From positions 1 through 49,404 of the forward strand of contig RGCL01000016.1 of assembly GCA_009919175.1 (NCBI GenBank): DNA of 49,404 bases, in the 5' to 3' direction. Numbering within the stretch: the stretch's first letter is position 1; each line of letters starts with the position of its first letter. Under the pieces are notes generated by a model that saw nothing but the letters and a program-made list of their open reading frames with translations, searched no databases and was not told where the DNA came from. The DNA comes from Betaproteobacteria bacterium (lineage in GTDB: Bacteria > Pseudomonadota > Gammaproteobacteria > Burkholderiales > Burkholderiaceae_C). Made by a program: the position numbers and the translations under genes. Shown here piece by piece: positions 1 to 8,342 of this stretch.

Positions 1-630
1 CAGGCCCGACCATTGAAGGTCGGCGCAGCGTCGACCGTCGTTGCTGCTGTAGTGGCGCGCGCCCACCAGCAGGGGGGCGGCCTCGGCCAGTACCAGTTGC
101 TGCTGGCCTTGGGGCGAACGCACCAGGAACAGCAGGTGGCTGGCAGGTTCGGTGAGATCCACGCCGCGCAATGCACCACTGAGCAAGCCCTGGGTGTGGA
201 GCACAGGTGACGCACTGGCCGGGTGTTCGCCCACGCCTAACAGATGTGCGGCCGACAGCACCGGGGCAATCGAGGCCTCGCCTGAGGCATGTGCTTCCAG
301 TAGGGTGCGCACAGTGGGCGACGTGGCGAAACAACCTAGAGTGGCGGGCACCACGCCCGCGCGCGCGATCAGGGGCGTGACCACGGCATGGCGACCCAGG
401 GCTTCGACGATGGCGGCGAGCTCGACCAGGCTACCCCCGAATCCGCCGTCTGCTTCAGCAATCCACACGCCTTGCCAACCCAGCTCGAGCATCTGTTGCC
501 AGCCTGGAGTGCCGTTGACCGGGGGGGCGGACGTGGCAAAACCCCGTGTGCCTTGCGCGAGATGGGCGGCCAGTCGAGCGGCGATGTCATGCAAATCGCC
601 GGGGAACAGAGGAGATGAATTCCAGGCCAT
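1..630 (-). CDS. acyl-CoA dehydrogenase, N-terminal part (cut by window edge)
   Basis: An open frame starts at ATG 630 and runs off the left edge after 210 codons with no stop. The translation begins MAWNSSPLFPGDLHDIAARL. It contains LGWQGVWIAEADGGFGGS followed by LVELAAIVEALGRHAVVTPL, the usual N-terminal helical pattern of acyl-CoA dehydrogenases. The active-site region is outside the window. The start codon lies 2 bases beyond the stop of the neighbouring dehydrogenase, so the two are surely co-transcribed. Adjacent pairs of dissimilar dehydrogenase genes often encode heteromeric enzymes (PimC/PimD, the steroid FadE pairs); that this pair does so is inference. Confidence 0.85.
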   Translation of the reverse strand, partial: MAWNSSPLFPGDLHDIAARLAAHLAQGTRGFATSAPPVNGTPGWQQMLELGWQGVWIAEADGGFGGSLVELAAIVEALGRHAVVTPLIARAGVVPATLGCFATSPTVRTLLEAHASGEASIAPVLSAAHLLGVGEHPASASPVLHTQGLLSGALRGVDLTEPASHLLFLVRSPQGQQQLVLAEAAPLLVGARHYSSNDGRRCADLQWSGL

Positions 631-632
631 GG

Positions 633-1886
633 TCAGGCTCCAAACAATTCGCGGGCGATCACATTTTTCTGCACCTCGCTCGTGCCGCCCGCGATGCTGC
701 GCGAGCGGTAAAACAAATAGGTGTGAATCAGCTGGCGTTCACGGTCTTCGCCATCACTCACCAGAGCGTCTGCGTCATCGGGCAAGAGGCGGGGCGCGAG
801 TTCAGGCGCAGACAAATCGAAGGCCAGCGAGGAAATGGCTTGCGAGAGCTCTGAGCAATGCAGCTTCAAGGCCGACGATTTGGCCGATTGCAGCGTGCCC
901 TGGATTTCTTCGTGGATGGCCGAAAGCAACATTTCGCGCGCGCCTTGAGCCGAGGCCTTGGCCAGCAAGAGGCGCTTGAACGCATCCATCAGGCTGGGCG
1001 TGCTGCCTTGTTCTTTGAGGCGCTGGCGTACCAGGGCTTCGACTTCGTCGAGTTGGCGGATCAGCCGGGGTACGGTGGCGGGCGAGAGGCGTTCGCGATC
1101 GAGCAAAAACTTGCCGTATTTCCAGCCCGTGCCTTCTTCGCCAATGCAGTGGTCGAGCGGTACTTTGACGTCACGCAAGAACACCTCGTTGACGTGGTGC
1201 CAGTGGTCGATGGTGCGGATGGGGCGCACCTCGATACCCGGCGTGTTCAGGGGAATGGCCAAGAGGGTAATGCCCATTTGCTTGCGGGCTTCCTGGGAGG
1301 TGCGCACCAGCGTGTACATGATGTCGGCTTCCTGCGCATGTGAGGTCCAGATTTTCTGGCCATTGACCAAGTAGTGGTCTCCAAGCCGCTCGGCAGTGGT
1401 TTTGAGGGACGCGAGGTCCGACCCAGCGCCCGGTTCTGAATAACCTTGGCACCACCATTCACTGCCATCGATGATGCGCGGCAGGAAGCGGGCTTTTTGT
1501 TCTGGGGAGCCAAAGTGCATGATGACCGGACCAATGTGGCCCAGTCCATGGTGATAAAGCGGTGGGCAGTCCAGATCGGCACTGACCTCTTCAAAGATAT
1601 ATCGTTGCTGCAGGTCCCATCCTGTGCCGCCGTGCTCGAGTGGCCAACCCGGTGCGCCCCAGCCTTTGGCCGCCAGAATGCGTTGCCACGCTGAGAATTC
1701 CTTGCGACCGAGTTTGTGGGCATTGCGGACTTTGGCGCGCAAGTCAGCCGGGCAGTGCGTGTCCATGAACTGGCGCAATTCGGCACGGAAGGCCTCGTAG
1801 AAAGCGGCATCGCGAACAGGGGTGTCAAGGTCGGTGCTCAAGAGGGGCTCCAGGAAGGTGGCGCTGTGCCGGGACCGTGCAAACAC
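633..1886 (-). CDS. acyl-CoA dehydrogenase, large-subunit type
   Basis: FAD-dependent alpha,beta-dehydrogenation of an acyl-CoA. The frame is 417 codons and shows the family blocks in order: GWGAPGWPLEHGGTGW, the flavin/substrate segment GYSEPGAGSDLASL, VNGQKIWTSHAQ, and the C-terminal SIAGGTSEVQKNVIARELFG. At the position of the MCAD catalytic Glu (YEGT) this protein has Gly (AGGT), as in several heteromeric dehydrogenases. The frame opens with GTG at 1886, but a TTG at 1841 (LSTDLDTPV) has a better-placed GGAG and gives a more typical N-terminus, so the true start is uncertain. It is the first gene before the partial dehydrogenase and sits behind a TetR-type dyad at 1915-1937. Confidence 0.92.
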   Translation of the reverse strand: MFARSRHSATFLEPLLSTDLDTPVRDAAFYEAFRAELRQFMDTHCPADLRAKVRNAHKLGRKEFSAWQRILAAKGWGAPGWPLEHGGTGWDLQQRYIFEEVSADLDCPPLYHHGLGHIGPVIMHFGSPEQKARFLPRIIDGSEWWCQGYSEPGAGSDLASLKTTAERLGDHYLVNGQKIWTSHAQEADIMYTLVRTSQEARKQMGITLLAIPLNTPGIEVRPIRTIDHWHHVNEVFLRDVKVPLDHCIGEEGTGWKYGKFLLDRERLSPATVPRLIRQLDEVEALVRQRLKEQGSTPSLMDAFKRLLLAKASAQGAREMLLSAIHEEIQGTLQSAKSSALKLHCSELSQAISSLAFDLSAPELAPRLLPDDADALVSDGEDRERQLIHTYLFYRSRSIAGGTSEVQKNVIARELFGA

Positions 1887-1914
1887 GCACCTGTCCGGGA
1901 CATGGCATTTGATC

Positions 1915-1937
1915 TTACTTAACGACCGGTAAGTTAA
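1915..1937. promoter_or_regulatory. putative TetR-family operator upstream of the acyl-CoA dehydrogenase pair
   Basis: A 23-base imperfect dyad. The outer arms TTACTTA and TAAGTTA are inverted repeats with one mismatch, and the core is CGACCGG. It begins 29 bases upstream of the GTG at 1886, between the dehydrogenase and the TetR gene. It matches the element at 3585-3607 at 19 of 23 positions. The repetition and the neighbouring TetR gene support the operator call; the sequence alone does not prove binding. Confidence 0.6.
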
Positions 1938-1976
1938 TTTCAGGATTAACCCTGATGGGGGCGGGGTGAGGCGTGC

Positions 1977-2615
1977 TCAGGGCGTTTTGCCAGAACCGAT
2001 GCCCGCCAACAGGATGCCCGTGTACTGTTCGATCACCTGAGCAATGGTGAGAGGACCTTGGGGGCGGAACCAGCGCGAGAGGCCATTGATCATGGAGAGG
2101 ACGACGCGCCCCGTGATGGCCGGGTCGACGTCCTTGAATTCGCCGGTTTGCACGCCCAGTGAAATGCAGGAGCGAAGCAACTGCTCGTAGCGATCACGCA
2201 AGTCGATGGCGGCCTTGCGCGGCACCGAGTCTTCATCGACCCAAAAGGCGTTGGAGCCAGCCAACCAGAGGTCTGGGTCGCGCACATAGATCTCGGCGGT
2301 GGTCATCATGAAGGCGTGCAATTTCTCGCGGGCAGTTTGAGCGTGCGAGGTGGCCTCGGTGACCTCGTCCACCAGCACCCGCAATCCCTCGAGCACGATG
2401 CGCTCGTAGAGGCTGTTCTTGTTGGGGAAGTGATAGTAGAGCGCCGCTTTGGTGATGTTCGCTTCTTCGGCGATGTCGCGCAGCGAAGTGCCCTTGTAGC
2501 CATAGCGTGCAAAAAAACGGCATGCGATTTGCAGCAATTGAGCTTGCCGGTCATCACCCCGAGTGGTGGTTCCCTGGGTTTTGGTTTTGGAGCTGGCGGG
2601 GCGAGTAGGGGGCAC
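1977..2615 (-). CDS. TetR/AcrR family transcriptional repressor
   Basis: A 212-residue regulator. The N-terminal helix-turn-helix is clear: ACRFFARYGYKGTSLRDIAE followed by EANITKAALYYHFPNKNSLY, the standard TetR DNA-binding domain. The C-terminal domain is all-helical and not conserved enough to name the ligand. It starts at GTG 2615, with GAGG six bases upstream. It lies between an acyl-CoA dehydrogenase pair and a crotonase, each preceded by almost the same 23-base dyad, so it is likely an acyl-CoA-responsive repressor of both. The inducer is unknown. Confidence 0.9.
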   Translation of the reverse strand: MPPTRPASSKTKTQGTTTRGDDRQAQLLQIACRFFARYGYKGTSLRDIAEEANITKAALYYHFPNKNSLYERIVLEGLRVLVDEVTEATSHAQTAREKLHAFMMTTAEIYVRDPDLWLAGSNAFWVDEDSVPRKAAIDLRDRYEQLLRSCISLGVQTGEFKDVDPAITGRVVLSMINGLSRWFRPQGPLTIAQVIEQYTGILLAGIGSGKTP

Positions 2616-2751
2616 TGTTTACCTCGGTGGTCGGGCGCTGAGGGCAAGGCAGCGGGCGTGTAGAACCGCTTGAGCTTGCTTTAGCGACAAACAATCACTG
2701 TATCGCAAAGTCTTTGCCGCTTGGCTCGAACAGCGAGCTTGGCTGCGTCAT

Positions 2752-3537
2752 TCAACGGCCTTTGTAAACGGGGGCTCGCTTTTCGAGGAAGGCCATCTGC
2801 GCTTCGCGAGCATCCTCGGTCTTGGACAGGAAGACAGTGTTGTTCTGCTCGTAGCGATAGGCTTCCTTGAGCGGCATGACCTCGGTCATGCGGGCGGCTT
2901 CCTTGGCCAGGCGCAAGGCAATGGGACTCTTGGAGGCGATTTCTCGCGCCAACTCCATGGCAAAGGGCATGAGTTGGTCGGGAGTCAGGCAGGCCTCGAC
3001 CAGGCCCAGGCGGTAGAGCTCTTCGCCGGTGACTTTGAAGCCGGTGAAGAACATGCGGCGAGCACGCGAGCGGCTGAAATACTTTTGCAGGAAGGACACA
3101 CCACCGGCCAGGCCCACGTTGATCTCGGGCATGTTGACATAGGCCTCGGTCGAGGCAATCCAGATGTCAGAGGCCATGACCAGGCCAAAGCCTGCGCCCA
3201 TGGCCGGACCATTGATGGCGGCGATGATGGGCTTGCTGCATTCAGCCAGCGCGTTGTGGCATTCACGCACGATGCGGTTGTGACGACCATAAGCACCAGG
3301 CGTGGCGCCCAGGTTGGGGCGCTCGCGGATGTCTGCGCCAGCGGAAAAGATCTTGCCCGATCCCGTGAGCACCACCACGGCCACGTCATCGCGATCGGAC
3401 AGGACATCAAAGGCTTCGGTGAGCTCGGTGCGCATTTCGGCGTTTTGCGCGTTGACAGGCGGGCGATTGAGGGTGACGACCGCGATCTTGTCGGCGATTT
3501 GGATGTCCAGGGTCTTGTAATTGAGTGATTCGCTCAT
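2752..3537 (-). CDS. enoyl-CoA hydratase/isomerase family protein (crotonase)
   Basis: A 261-residue crotonase with the oxyanion-hole segment FSAGADI (64-70) and the second conserved block NGPAMGAGFGLVMASD (110-124). The first catalytic Glu of classical hydratases (rat ECH Glu144, motif GGGCEL) is Gly118 here, whereas the second (Glu164) is kept as Glu138 in MPEINVGL. Keeping only that Glu is the pattern of delta3-delta2 enoyl-CoA isomerases and some other crotonases, so simple hydratase activity should not be assumed. The ATG at 3537 is preceded by AGGAAG. The gene is expected to act with the neighbouring dehydrogenases and TetR regulator. Confidence 0.9.
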   Translation of the reverse strand: MSESLNYKTLDIQIADKIAVVTLNRPPVNAQNAEMRTELTEAFDVLSDRDDVAVVVLTGSGKIFSAGADIRERPNLGATPGAYGRHNRIVRECHNALAECSKPIIAAINGPAMGAGFGLVMASDIWIASTEAYVNMPEINVGLAGGVSFLQKYFSRSRARRMFFTGFKVTGEELYRLGLVEACLTPDQLMPFAMELAREIASKSPIALRLAKEAARMTEVMPLKEAYRYEQNNTVFLSKTEDAREAQMAFLEKRAPVYKGR

Positions 3538-3584
3538 GGCGCGGGCTTCCTAGGTTTGAGGGGCGGGATCAGGCGGCAGAGACT

Positions 3585-3607
3585 TTACTGACCGACCGGC
3601 AGGTTAA
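3585..3607. promoter_or_regulatory. putative TetR-family operator upstream of the crotonase gene
   Basis: The second copy of the 23-base dyad at 1915-1937, identical at 19 of 23 positions, with TTACT at one end, core CGACCGG and GTTAA at the other. It begins 48 bases upstream of the crotonase ATG at 3537. Having the same element before two transcription units that flank a TetR gene is the main evidence. Confidence 0.6.
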
Positions 3608-3727
3608 ATCCATCATAGGGGGTGGCCTTGGTGCCGGCAAGGGAATGCGGATCACGCAGGCGACAGAGCGACGGATCAGCCCATATTCCTGATGCCCATG
3701 AGTCACTGGGTAGCCCCAGCGCCAGGT

Positions 3728-4444
3728 TCAAACCCCCAGCCACTGCTGGAGTTGATCCGGGTCGGCCAGCAAGTCGGTGGACGAGCCATTGAAAACCCAC
3801 TGGCCTTTGACCATCACCACATTGCGGGTCGTGATCTGGGTCACTTGTTTCCAGTTTTTGTCCACGATGATGCTGCTGATGCCACTGTCACGGATGAGGG
3901 CACAAATGCGCCAGATTTCCTTGGCGATGAGGGGGGCAAGTCCCTCGGTGGCCTCGTCAAGGATGAGCAAATCGGGGTTGGTCATGAGTGCGCGGCCAAT
4001 GCTGAGCATTTGCTGCTCGCCGCCGCTGAGTTGTTGCCCGCCATGACCGAGTCGCTCGGCCAGGCGCGGGAACTGATCCATCACCCGCTCAAAGGTCCAG
4101 TGGCATTGGCCTTGCACGCCGGGGCGTGCGCACATGAGCAGGTTTTCCTTGACGCTCAGGTTGCCAAAAATGCCGCGCCCCTCGGGCACATAGGCAATGC
4201 CCATTTGCGCGATGCGGTGGGTGGCCATGTGCGTGACCGTCTGCCCGCGCAGGTGAACCGTACCCGTGCGCGGGCGCACGATGCCCAGCAAGGACTTGAG
4301 CAGGGTGGATTTGCCCATGCCGTTGCGTCCCATGAGGCCAATGGTTTCGCCAGCGCGGAGTTCAAAGTCGATGCCATGCAGGATGTGGCTCTCACCATAA
4401 AAAGTGTGAAGGCCTTGTGCGCTCAGCAGGGTCTCGGTGCTCAT
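3728..4444 (-). CDS. livF: branched-chain-amino-acid-type ABC transporter ATP-binding protein LivF
   Basis: The second of two ATPases that energise the LivHM-type permease. The 238 residues carry Walker A GRNGMGKS (39-46), signature LSGGE (139-143) and Walker B LLILDE (159-164). The compact size and the phrase AYVPEGRGIFGNLSVKENL are typical of LivF. The ATG at 4444 overlaps the livG stop by four bases (ATGA). The frame stays open upstream to 4711, but that part is a shadow of livG. It is the last gene of the transporter operon. The substrate may be an amino acid or another organic acid; Liv-type systems near CoA ligases often carry aromatic acids. Confidence 0.95.
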   Translation of the reverse strand: MSTETLLSAQGLHTFYGESHILHGIDFELRAGETIGLMGRNGMGKSTLLKSLLGIVRPRTGTVHLRGQTVTHMATHRIAQMGIAYVPEGRGIFGNLSVKENLLMCARPGVQGQCHWTFERVMDQFPRLAERLGHGGQQLSGGEQQMLSIGRALMTNPDLLILDEATEGLAPLIAKEIWRICALIRDSGISSIIVDKNWKQVTQITTRNVVMVKGQWVFNGSSTDLLADPDQLQQWLGV

Positions 4445-5208
4445 GCGCCCACCTCGCCCAGATAAGCCGCCTGCACCTCGGGGTGGGCGCGGATCTCGTC
4501 CACTGTGCCGCTGGCAATGAGCTGGCCGTTGACCATCACGCTCAAGACATCGGCCAGGGCAAACACCGCATCCATGTCGTGTTCCACCAGGAGCACGGCA
4601 TGGTCGGGCTTGAGTCGACCCAGCAAATCGATCATGCGTTCGGCCTCGGCGGTGCCCATGCCTGCAAGGGGTTCGTCCAACAGCAAGACCTGGGGCTGGG
4701 TGGCCAGGCACATGGCGATTTCCAGCTGGCGTTGTTCACCGTGGCTCAGGTGTTGGGCCTGAACCTCCAGGCGGTCCAAGAGCTGGGTCATCTCCAGCGC
4801 AGCCAGTGCAAGGTCGTGCGTGGTGCGGTCGGATTGGGCCTTGTACAGCCAGGCCAAGGGGTTGGCGGGTGAGGGCGTGCGGCGCGCTTGAGCAGACAGG
4901 CGCACGTTCTCCCAAACCGTCAGGGGCAAAAACACATTGGTCTTCTGAAAGCTGCGCCCCAGGCCTGAGAGCGAAATGGATTCGGGCGTGTGGCCGGTGA
5001 TGTCTTGCCCCAGGAGTTCGACGCGGCCACTGGTGGGTGCGAGGTCGCCCGAGAGCAGATGGGTGAGCGTGGACTTGCCTGCGCCATTGGGACCAATGAC
5101 GGCATGGATTTCGTTCCTGGCCCATTCAAGGTGGATGCCGTTGACGGCCGTGAGCCCGCCAAAGCGCTTGGTGAGGTCAACGGCTTTGAGCAAGATCTCG
5201 CGGCTCAT
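4441..5208 (-). CDS. livG: branched-chain-amino-acid-type ABC transporter ATP-binding protein LivG
   Basis: First ATPase of the transporter, 255 residues. Walker A is GPNGAGKS (39-46), the Q-loop lies in GRSFQKTNVFLPLTV, the signature is LSHGE (154-158) and Walker B is VLLLDE (174-179), followed by PLAGM. The H-loop is VEHDMD. It overlaps the permease gene upstream (ATGA at 5205-5208) and livF downstream by four bases each, which indicates translational coupling. Confidence 0.95.
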   Translation of the reverse strand: MSREILLKAVDLTKRFGGLTAVNGIHLEWARNEIHAVIGPNGAGKSTLTHLLSGDLAPTSGRVELLGQDITGHTPESISLSGLGRSFQKTNVFLPLTVWENVRLSAQARRTPSPANPLAWLYKAQSDRTTHDLALAALEMTQLLDRLEVQAQHLSHGEQRQLEIAMCLATQPQVLLLDEPLAGMGTAEAERMIDLLGRLKPDHAVLLVEHDMDAVFALADVLSVMVNGQLIASGTVDEIRAHPEVQAAYLGEVGA

Positions 5209-6206
5209 GGGCGCTCCCCCGACTTGAATCGCTGACTCAACTTTTGCAAGCCCCCCACCAGGCCTTGAGGTAGCCAGATCACCACGGCCACGATGAACAA
5301 GCCCATGGAGAGCTGCCAGTGTTGCCCCAGATCAAAGCCCGCCACCGCCGGCAAATCCTTGAGCACATGCAAGGCGTATTCGAATGCAAAGGCTCCCACG
5401 ATGGCACCGGCAAAGTTGCCCATGCCACCCAGGATGAGCATCATGATGAGGTGGGCACTCTGATGAAAGCCCAGCAACTCGGGGTTCACAAAACCGGTTT
5501 GAGCGCCCCACAAATAGCCCGCCAGCCCAGCGAGCAAGCCCGCCAGCGTGAAGGCACTGAGTTTGTGGGTGTAGGTGTTGAAGCCCACCGCGCGCATGCG
5601 GTGTTCGTTGATGCGAATGCCGGTGAGGGCATGGCCAAAGGGGCTTTTGAGCAAGCGCCGCAAGCCCAAAAACACGAGGACCAGACAGACCCAGGTGAAG
5701 TAATAAAAATGCAGCCGGTTGTCGAGGTTGAAGAAGACGGCGTCCGGACGGAAGTTGACGTAGATGCCGTCCGAGCCACCCAGCGCCTTGTTGTCGAAGA
5801 ACAGGTAATAGACCATCTGGCCAAAGGCCATGGTGACCATGATGAAGTAAATGCCCTGTGTGCGCACCACCAAGGCGCCCACCAGCAAAGCCAGCAAGCC
5901 TGATGCCAGCATGGACAGCGCCAAGCTGGACCAAAGCTGGGCAGGTCCGTTGCTGGGCGTTAAAAAAGCCAGGGCATAGCCCGCCAGGCCAAAGTAAGCC
6001 GCATGACCCAGAGACACCAGACCCGTGACGCCTTGCAGCACATCCAGGCTCATGGCAAAGAGCGCCAGGATCATCATGCGGGTGACCGAGTCCACGGTGA
6101 ATTCTTCGGCGCCCAGGGGCAACAGCGCCAAGCCAAGACCGGCCACCAGCAAAGCCAGCTGAAGCGGCCTGGAGAGTTCGGAGGTCTGAACGTGGTGGGC
6201 ACTCAT
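5205..6206 (-). CDS. livM: branched-chain-amino-acid-type ABC transporter permease LivM
   Basis: An inner-membrane permease of 333 residues with about eight to ten hydrophobic segments. Typical LivM sequence is present: MSLDVLQGVTGLVSLGHAAYFGLAGY near the N-terminus, and GIRINEHRMRAVGFNTYTHKL, the EAA-like loop that contacts the ATPases. The C-terminal part reads LGGMGNFAGAIVGAFAF. The ATG at 6206 is 6 bases after the livH stop. It pairs with LivH to form the channel. Confidence 0.94.
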   Translation of the reverse strand: MSAHHVQTSELSRPLQLALLVAGLGLALLPLGAEEFTVDSVTRMMILALFAMSLDVLQGVTGLVSLGHAAYFGLAGYALAFLTPSNGPAQLWSSLALSMLASGLLALLVGALVVRTQGIYFIMVTMAFGQMVYYLFFDNKALGGSDGIYVNFRPDAVFFNLDNRLHFYYFTWVCLVLVFLGLRRLLKSPFGHALTGIRINEHRMRAVGFNTYTHKLSAFTLAGLLAGLAGYLWGAQTGFVNPELLGFHQSAHLIMMLILGGMGNFAGAIVGAFAFEYALHVLKDLPAVAGFDLGQHWQLSMGLFIVAVVIWLPQGLVGGLQKLSQRFKSGERP

Positions 6207-6212
6207 GGTGAA

Positions 6213-7076
6213 TCAATTCTTGAAAAGACCCTGGGGTCGCCACAGCAACACCAAGGCCATGAGCACATAGACCAGCATGCTGGCCACGCCGGGCAACAGC
6301 ACCTTGCCAAAGGTGTCCACCAGCCCCACCAGCAGCGCGGCGATGAAGGCACCGCGGATGGAGCCAATGCCACCAATCACCACCACCACAAAGCACATGA
6401 TCAGCACCTGGCCGCCCATGTTGGGGTAGACGCTGGACAAGGGGGCGGCCACCATGCCGGCAATGGCCGCCAAGGCCACACCCATGGCAAAAACGATGGC
6501 ATAGAGGCGTTCGATGTCCACCCCCAGGGCTTGCGCCATGGTCCGGTTGAACGAGCCCGCGCGGATGTGCATGCCCAGCCGGGTGCGGTGGATCAAAGCC
6601 CACAGCGCCAAAGCCAGCAGCAGGCACACGCCCGCCACAAAGAGGCGGTAGTGGGGGTAGGCCAGGGTGTCGGTGAGGGCAATCGAGCCGCGCAGCCACT
6701 CGGGGATGGGCACACCGTGCACATCGTTGCCCCAGACGATGGAGCGCAGCTCTTCAAAGAGGTAAATCAGGCCAAAGGTGAGCAAGACCTGGTCGAGGTG
6801 GTCGCGTGTGTAGAAGAAGCGGAACAAGCCTTTTTCAAGCAGCCAGCCAAAGGCAAAGGACAGCACGGCACCCGCAGCCAGGGCGAGGCCAAAGCTGGAG
6901 AGCTTGGCGGTGATCCCGTACGCAAGGTAAGCGCCCAGCATGTAAAAACTGCCATGGGCCAAATTGACCACCCCCATGATCCCGAAGATCAGGGTGAGGC
7001 CTGCGGCCAGCATGAACAACAGTAAACCGTACTGAACGCTATTGAGGATCTGGATCAGGAAATCGGCAAATCCCAC
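6213..7076 (-). CDS. livH: branched-chain-amino-acid-type ABC transporter permease LivH
   Basis: An inner-membrane permease of 287 residues, strongly hydrophobic. It shows LivH landmarks: GLTLIFGIMGVVNLAHGSFYMLGAY at the N-terminus, the cytoplasmic loop ALIHRTRLGMHIRAGSFNRTMAQALGVD, and VVVIGGIGSIRGAFIAALL near the end. It starts at GTG 7076, 6 bases after the stop of the binding-protein gene, with only a weak ribosome-binding site, so it probably depends on translational coupling. Confidence 0.94.
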   Translation of the reverse strand: MGFADFLIQILNSVQYGLLLFMLAAGLTLIFGIMGVVNLAHGSFYMLGAYLAYGITAKLSSFGLALAAGAVLSFAFGWLLEKGLFRFFYTRDHLDQVLLTFGLIYLFEELRSIVWGNDVHGVPIPEWLRGSIALTDTLAYPHYRLFVAGVCLLLALALWALIHRTRLGMHIRAGSFNRTMAQALGVDIERLYAIVFAMGVALAAIAGMVAAPLSSVYPNMGGQVLIMCFVVVVIGGIGSIRGAFIAALLVGLVDTFGKVLLPGVASMLVYVLMALVLLWRPQGLFKN

Positions 7077-7082
7077 AAGCCA

Positions 7083-8270
7083 TCAACCCATGCGGCAACC
7101 GGTCCCTGGGTCGGCCAAGGCCTTGGCGGCAACGCCAATCACCTTGTTTTCGCCCTTGACCACTTCGCGCAGGTAAAAGTCCTGCACGGGGTTGTGCGAC
7201 TTGCTCATGGTCCAAGCGCCTCGGGGGCTGTTGATCTTGGCGTTTTCCATGGCTTCGTACAACACCTTGCGGTTGTTGAAGTCGCCTTTGACGGCATTGG
7301 CGCCTGCAATGAGCAACAAGGCCGTGTCATAGCCCTGCACCGTGTAGACATCGGGTTGGAGCTTGAAGGTCTTGGCGTAGGCCAGGCGGAAATCCTTGTT
7401 GCGCTGGGTGTCGAGCGAATCGGAGTAGTGCAGGGTGGAGACGACCCCTTCGGCCGCAGCCCCCGCCGCCTCGATGACACCTTCGGTGAGGAAGCCTGAG
7501 CCATACAGAGGGATCTTGCCCTTGAGGCCTGCAGCCGCGTAGTCCTGAATGAACTTGGCTGCGCCGCCACCTGCAAAAAAGCAGGCCACGGCATCGGGTT
7601 TGAGCGCGGCGATTTCAGTCAGCAAGGCTTGGAATTCAACTTGCGGGAAGGGCAATCCCAGGGTCTTGATGATGGTGCCGCCAGCGGCTTCGTAGCTTTG
7701 CTTGAAGCCTTCGAAGGCCTCTTCGCCCGCAGCATAGTTCCAGGTGATCCACACGGCCTTCTTGTGGCCGCGCTGCACCATGGGCTTGCCCAGGGCCAAG
7801 GTGGGTTGAGAGTTGCTGAATGAGGTGCGAAAGACGTTGGAAGCGCACAGCTCGCGGGTGGCGGCATGCACACCGGCGTTGGGGATGAGGTTGATCACGT
7901 TGGTGTTGCGAACGACCCGGTGAATGCCCATTTGCACGCCAGAGTGGACCGTGCCCACCAGCACATCGACCTTGTCGCGCTGGACCATGCGCTGAGCGTT
8001 TTCAACGCCCTTGGCGGGGTTGGATTCATCGTCGAGCTTGAACCACTCGATCTCGCGGCCACCCAGCTTGCCGCCTTGTTCGTCGATGGCCATGCGAAAC
8101 GCGTTGTCAATGCCGATGCCCAGCTGAGCAAAGGTGCCCGTGTAGGGCAGCATGAAGCCGATGCGGATTTTGTTGCTCTGTGCGCGAGCAATTTCTGGCA
8201 ACAAGAGGCCCGCAGAAGCGGCCCCAACGACGGCGGCGGTTTGCTTCAAAAGTTGACGGCGTGAAGACAT
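7083..8270 (-). CDS. ABC transporter periplasmic substrate-binding protein (LivK-like)
   Basis: A periplasmic receptor of 395 residues for the Liv-type transporter encoded just downstream. The N-terminus has an SRRQLLK twin-arginine-like motif, a hydrophobic stretch and an ARA-QS cleavage site. Export by the Tat route is therefore plausible, although Sec use cannot be excluded. The mature part begins IRIGFMLPYTGTFAQLG, the usual start of family 5 extracellular ligand-binding proteins. The ATG at 8270 follows AAGGAG. It is the first gene of the five-gene transport operon. I could not infer the ligand; the benzoate-CoA-ligase-like neighbour upstream makes an aromatic or cyclic acid a candidate. 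Confidence 0.93.
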   Translation of the reverse strand: MSSRRQLLKQTAAVVGAASAGLLLPEIARAQSNKIRIGFMLPYTGTFAQLGIGIDNAFRMAIDEQGGKLGGREIEWFKLDDESNPAKGVENAQRMVQRDKVDVLVGTVHSGVQMGIHRVVRNTNVINLIPNAGVHAATRELCASNVFRTSFSNSQPTLALGKPMVQRGHKKAVWITWNYAAGEEAFEGFKQSYEAAGGTIIKTLGLPFPQVEFQALLTEIAALKPDAVACFFAGGGAAKFIQDYAAAGLKGKIPLYGSGFLTEGVIEAAGAAAEGVVSTLHYSDSLDTQRNKDFRLAYAKTFKLQPDVYTVQGYDTALLLIAGANAVKGDFNNRKVLYEAMENAKINSPRGAWTMSKSHNPVQDFYLREVVKGENKVIGVAAKALADPGTGCRMG

Positions 8271-8342
8271 GTTGGCTCCTTAAGAATTCGTGGGGGATTA
8301 TGGGCAGGTGAGTCTGGCCAGTCGCCTAAGGAATGACCCTAG

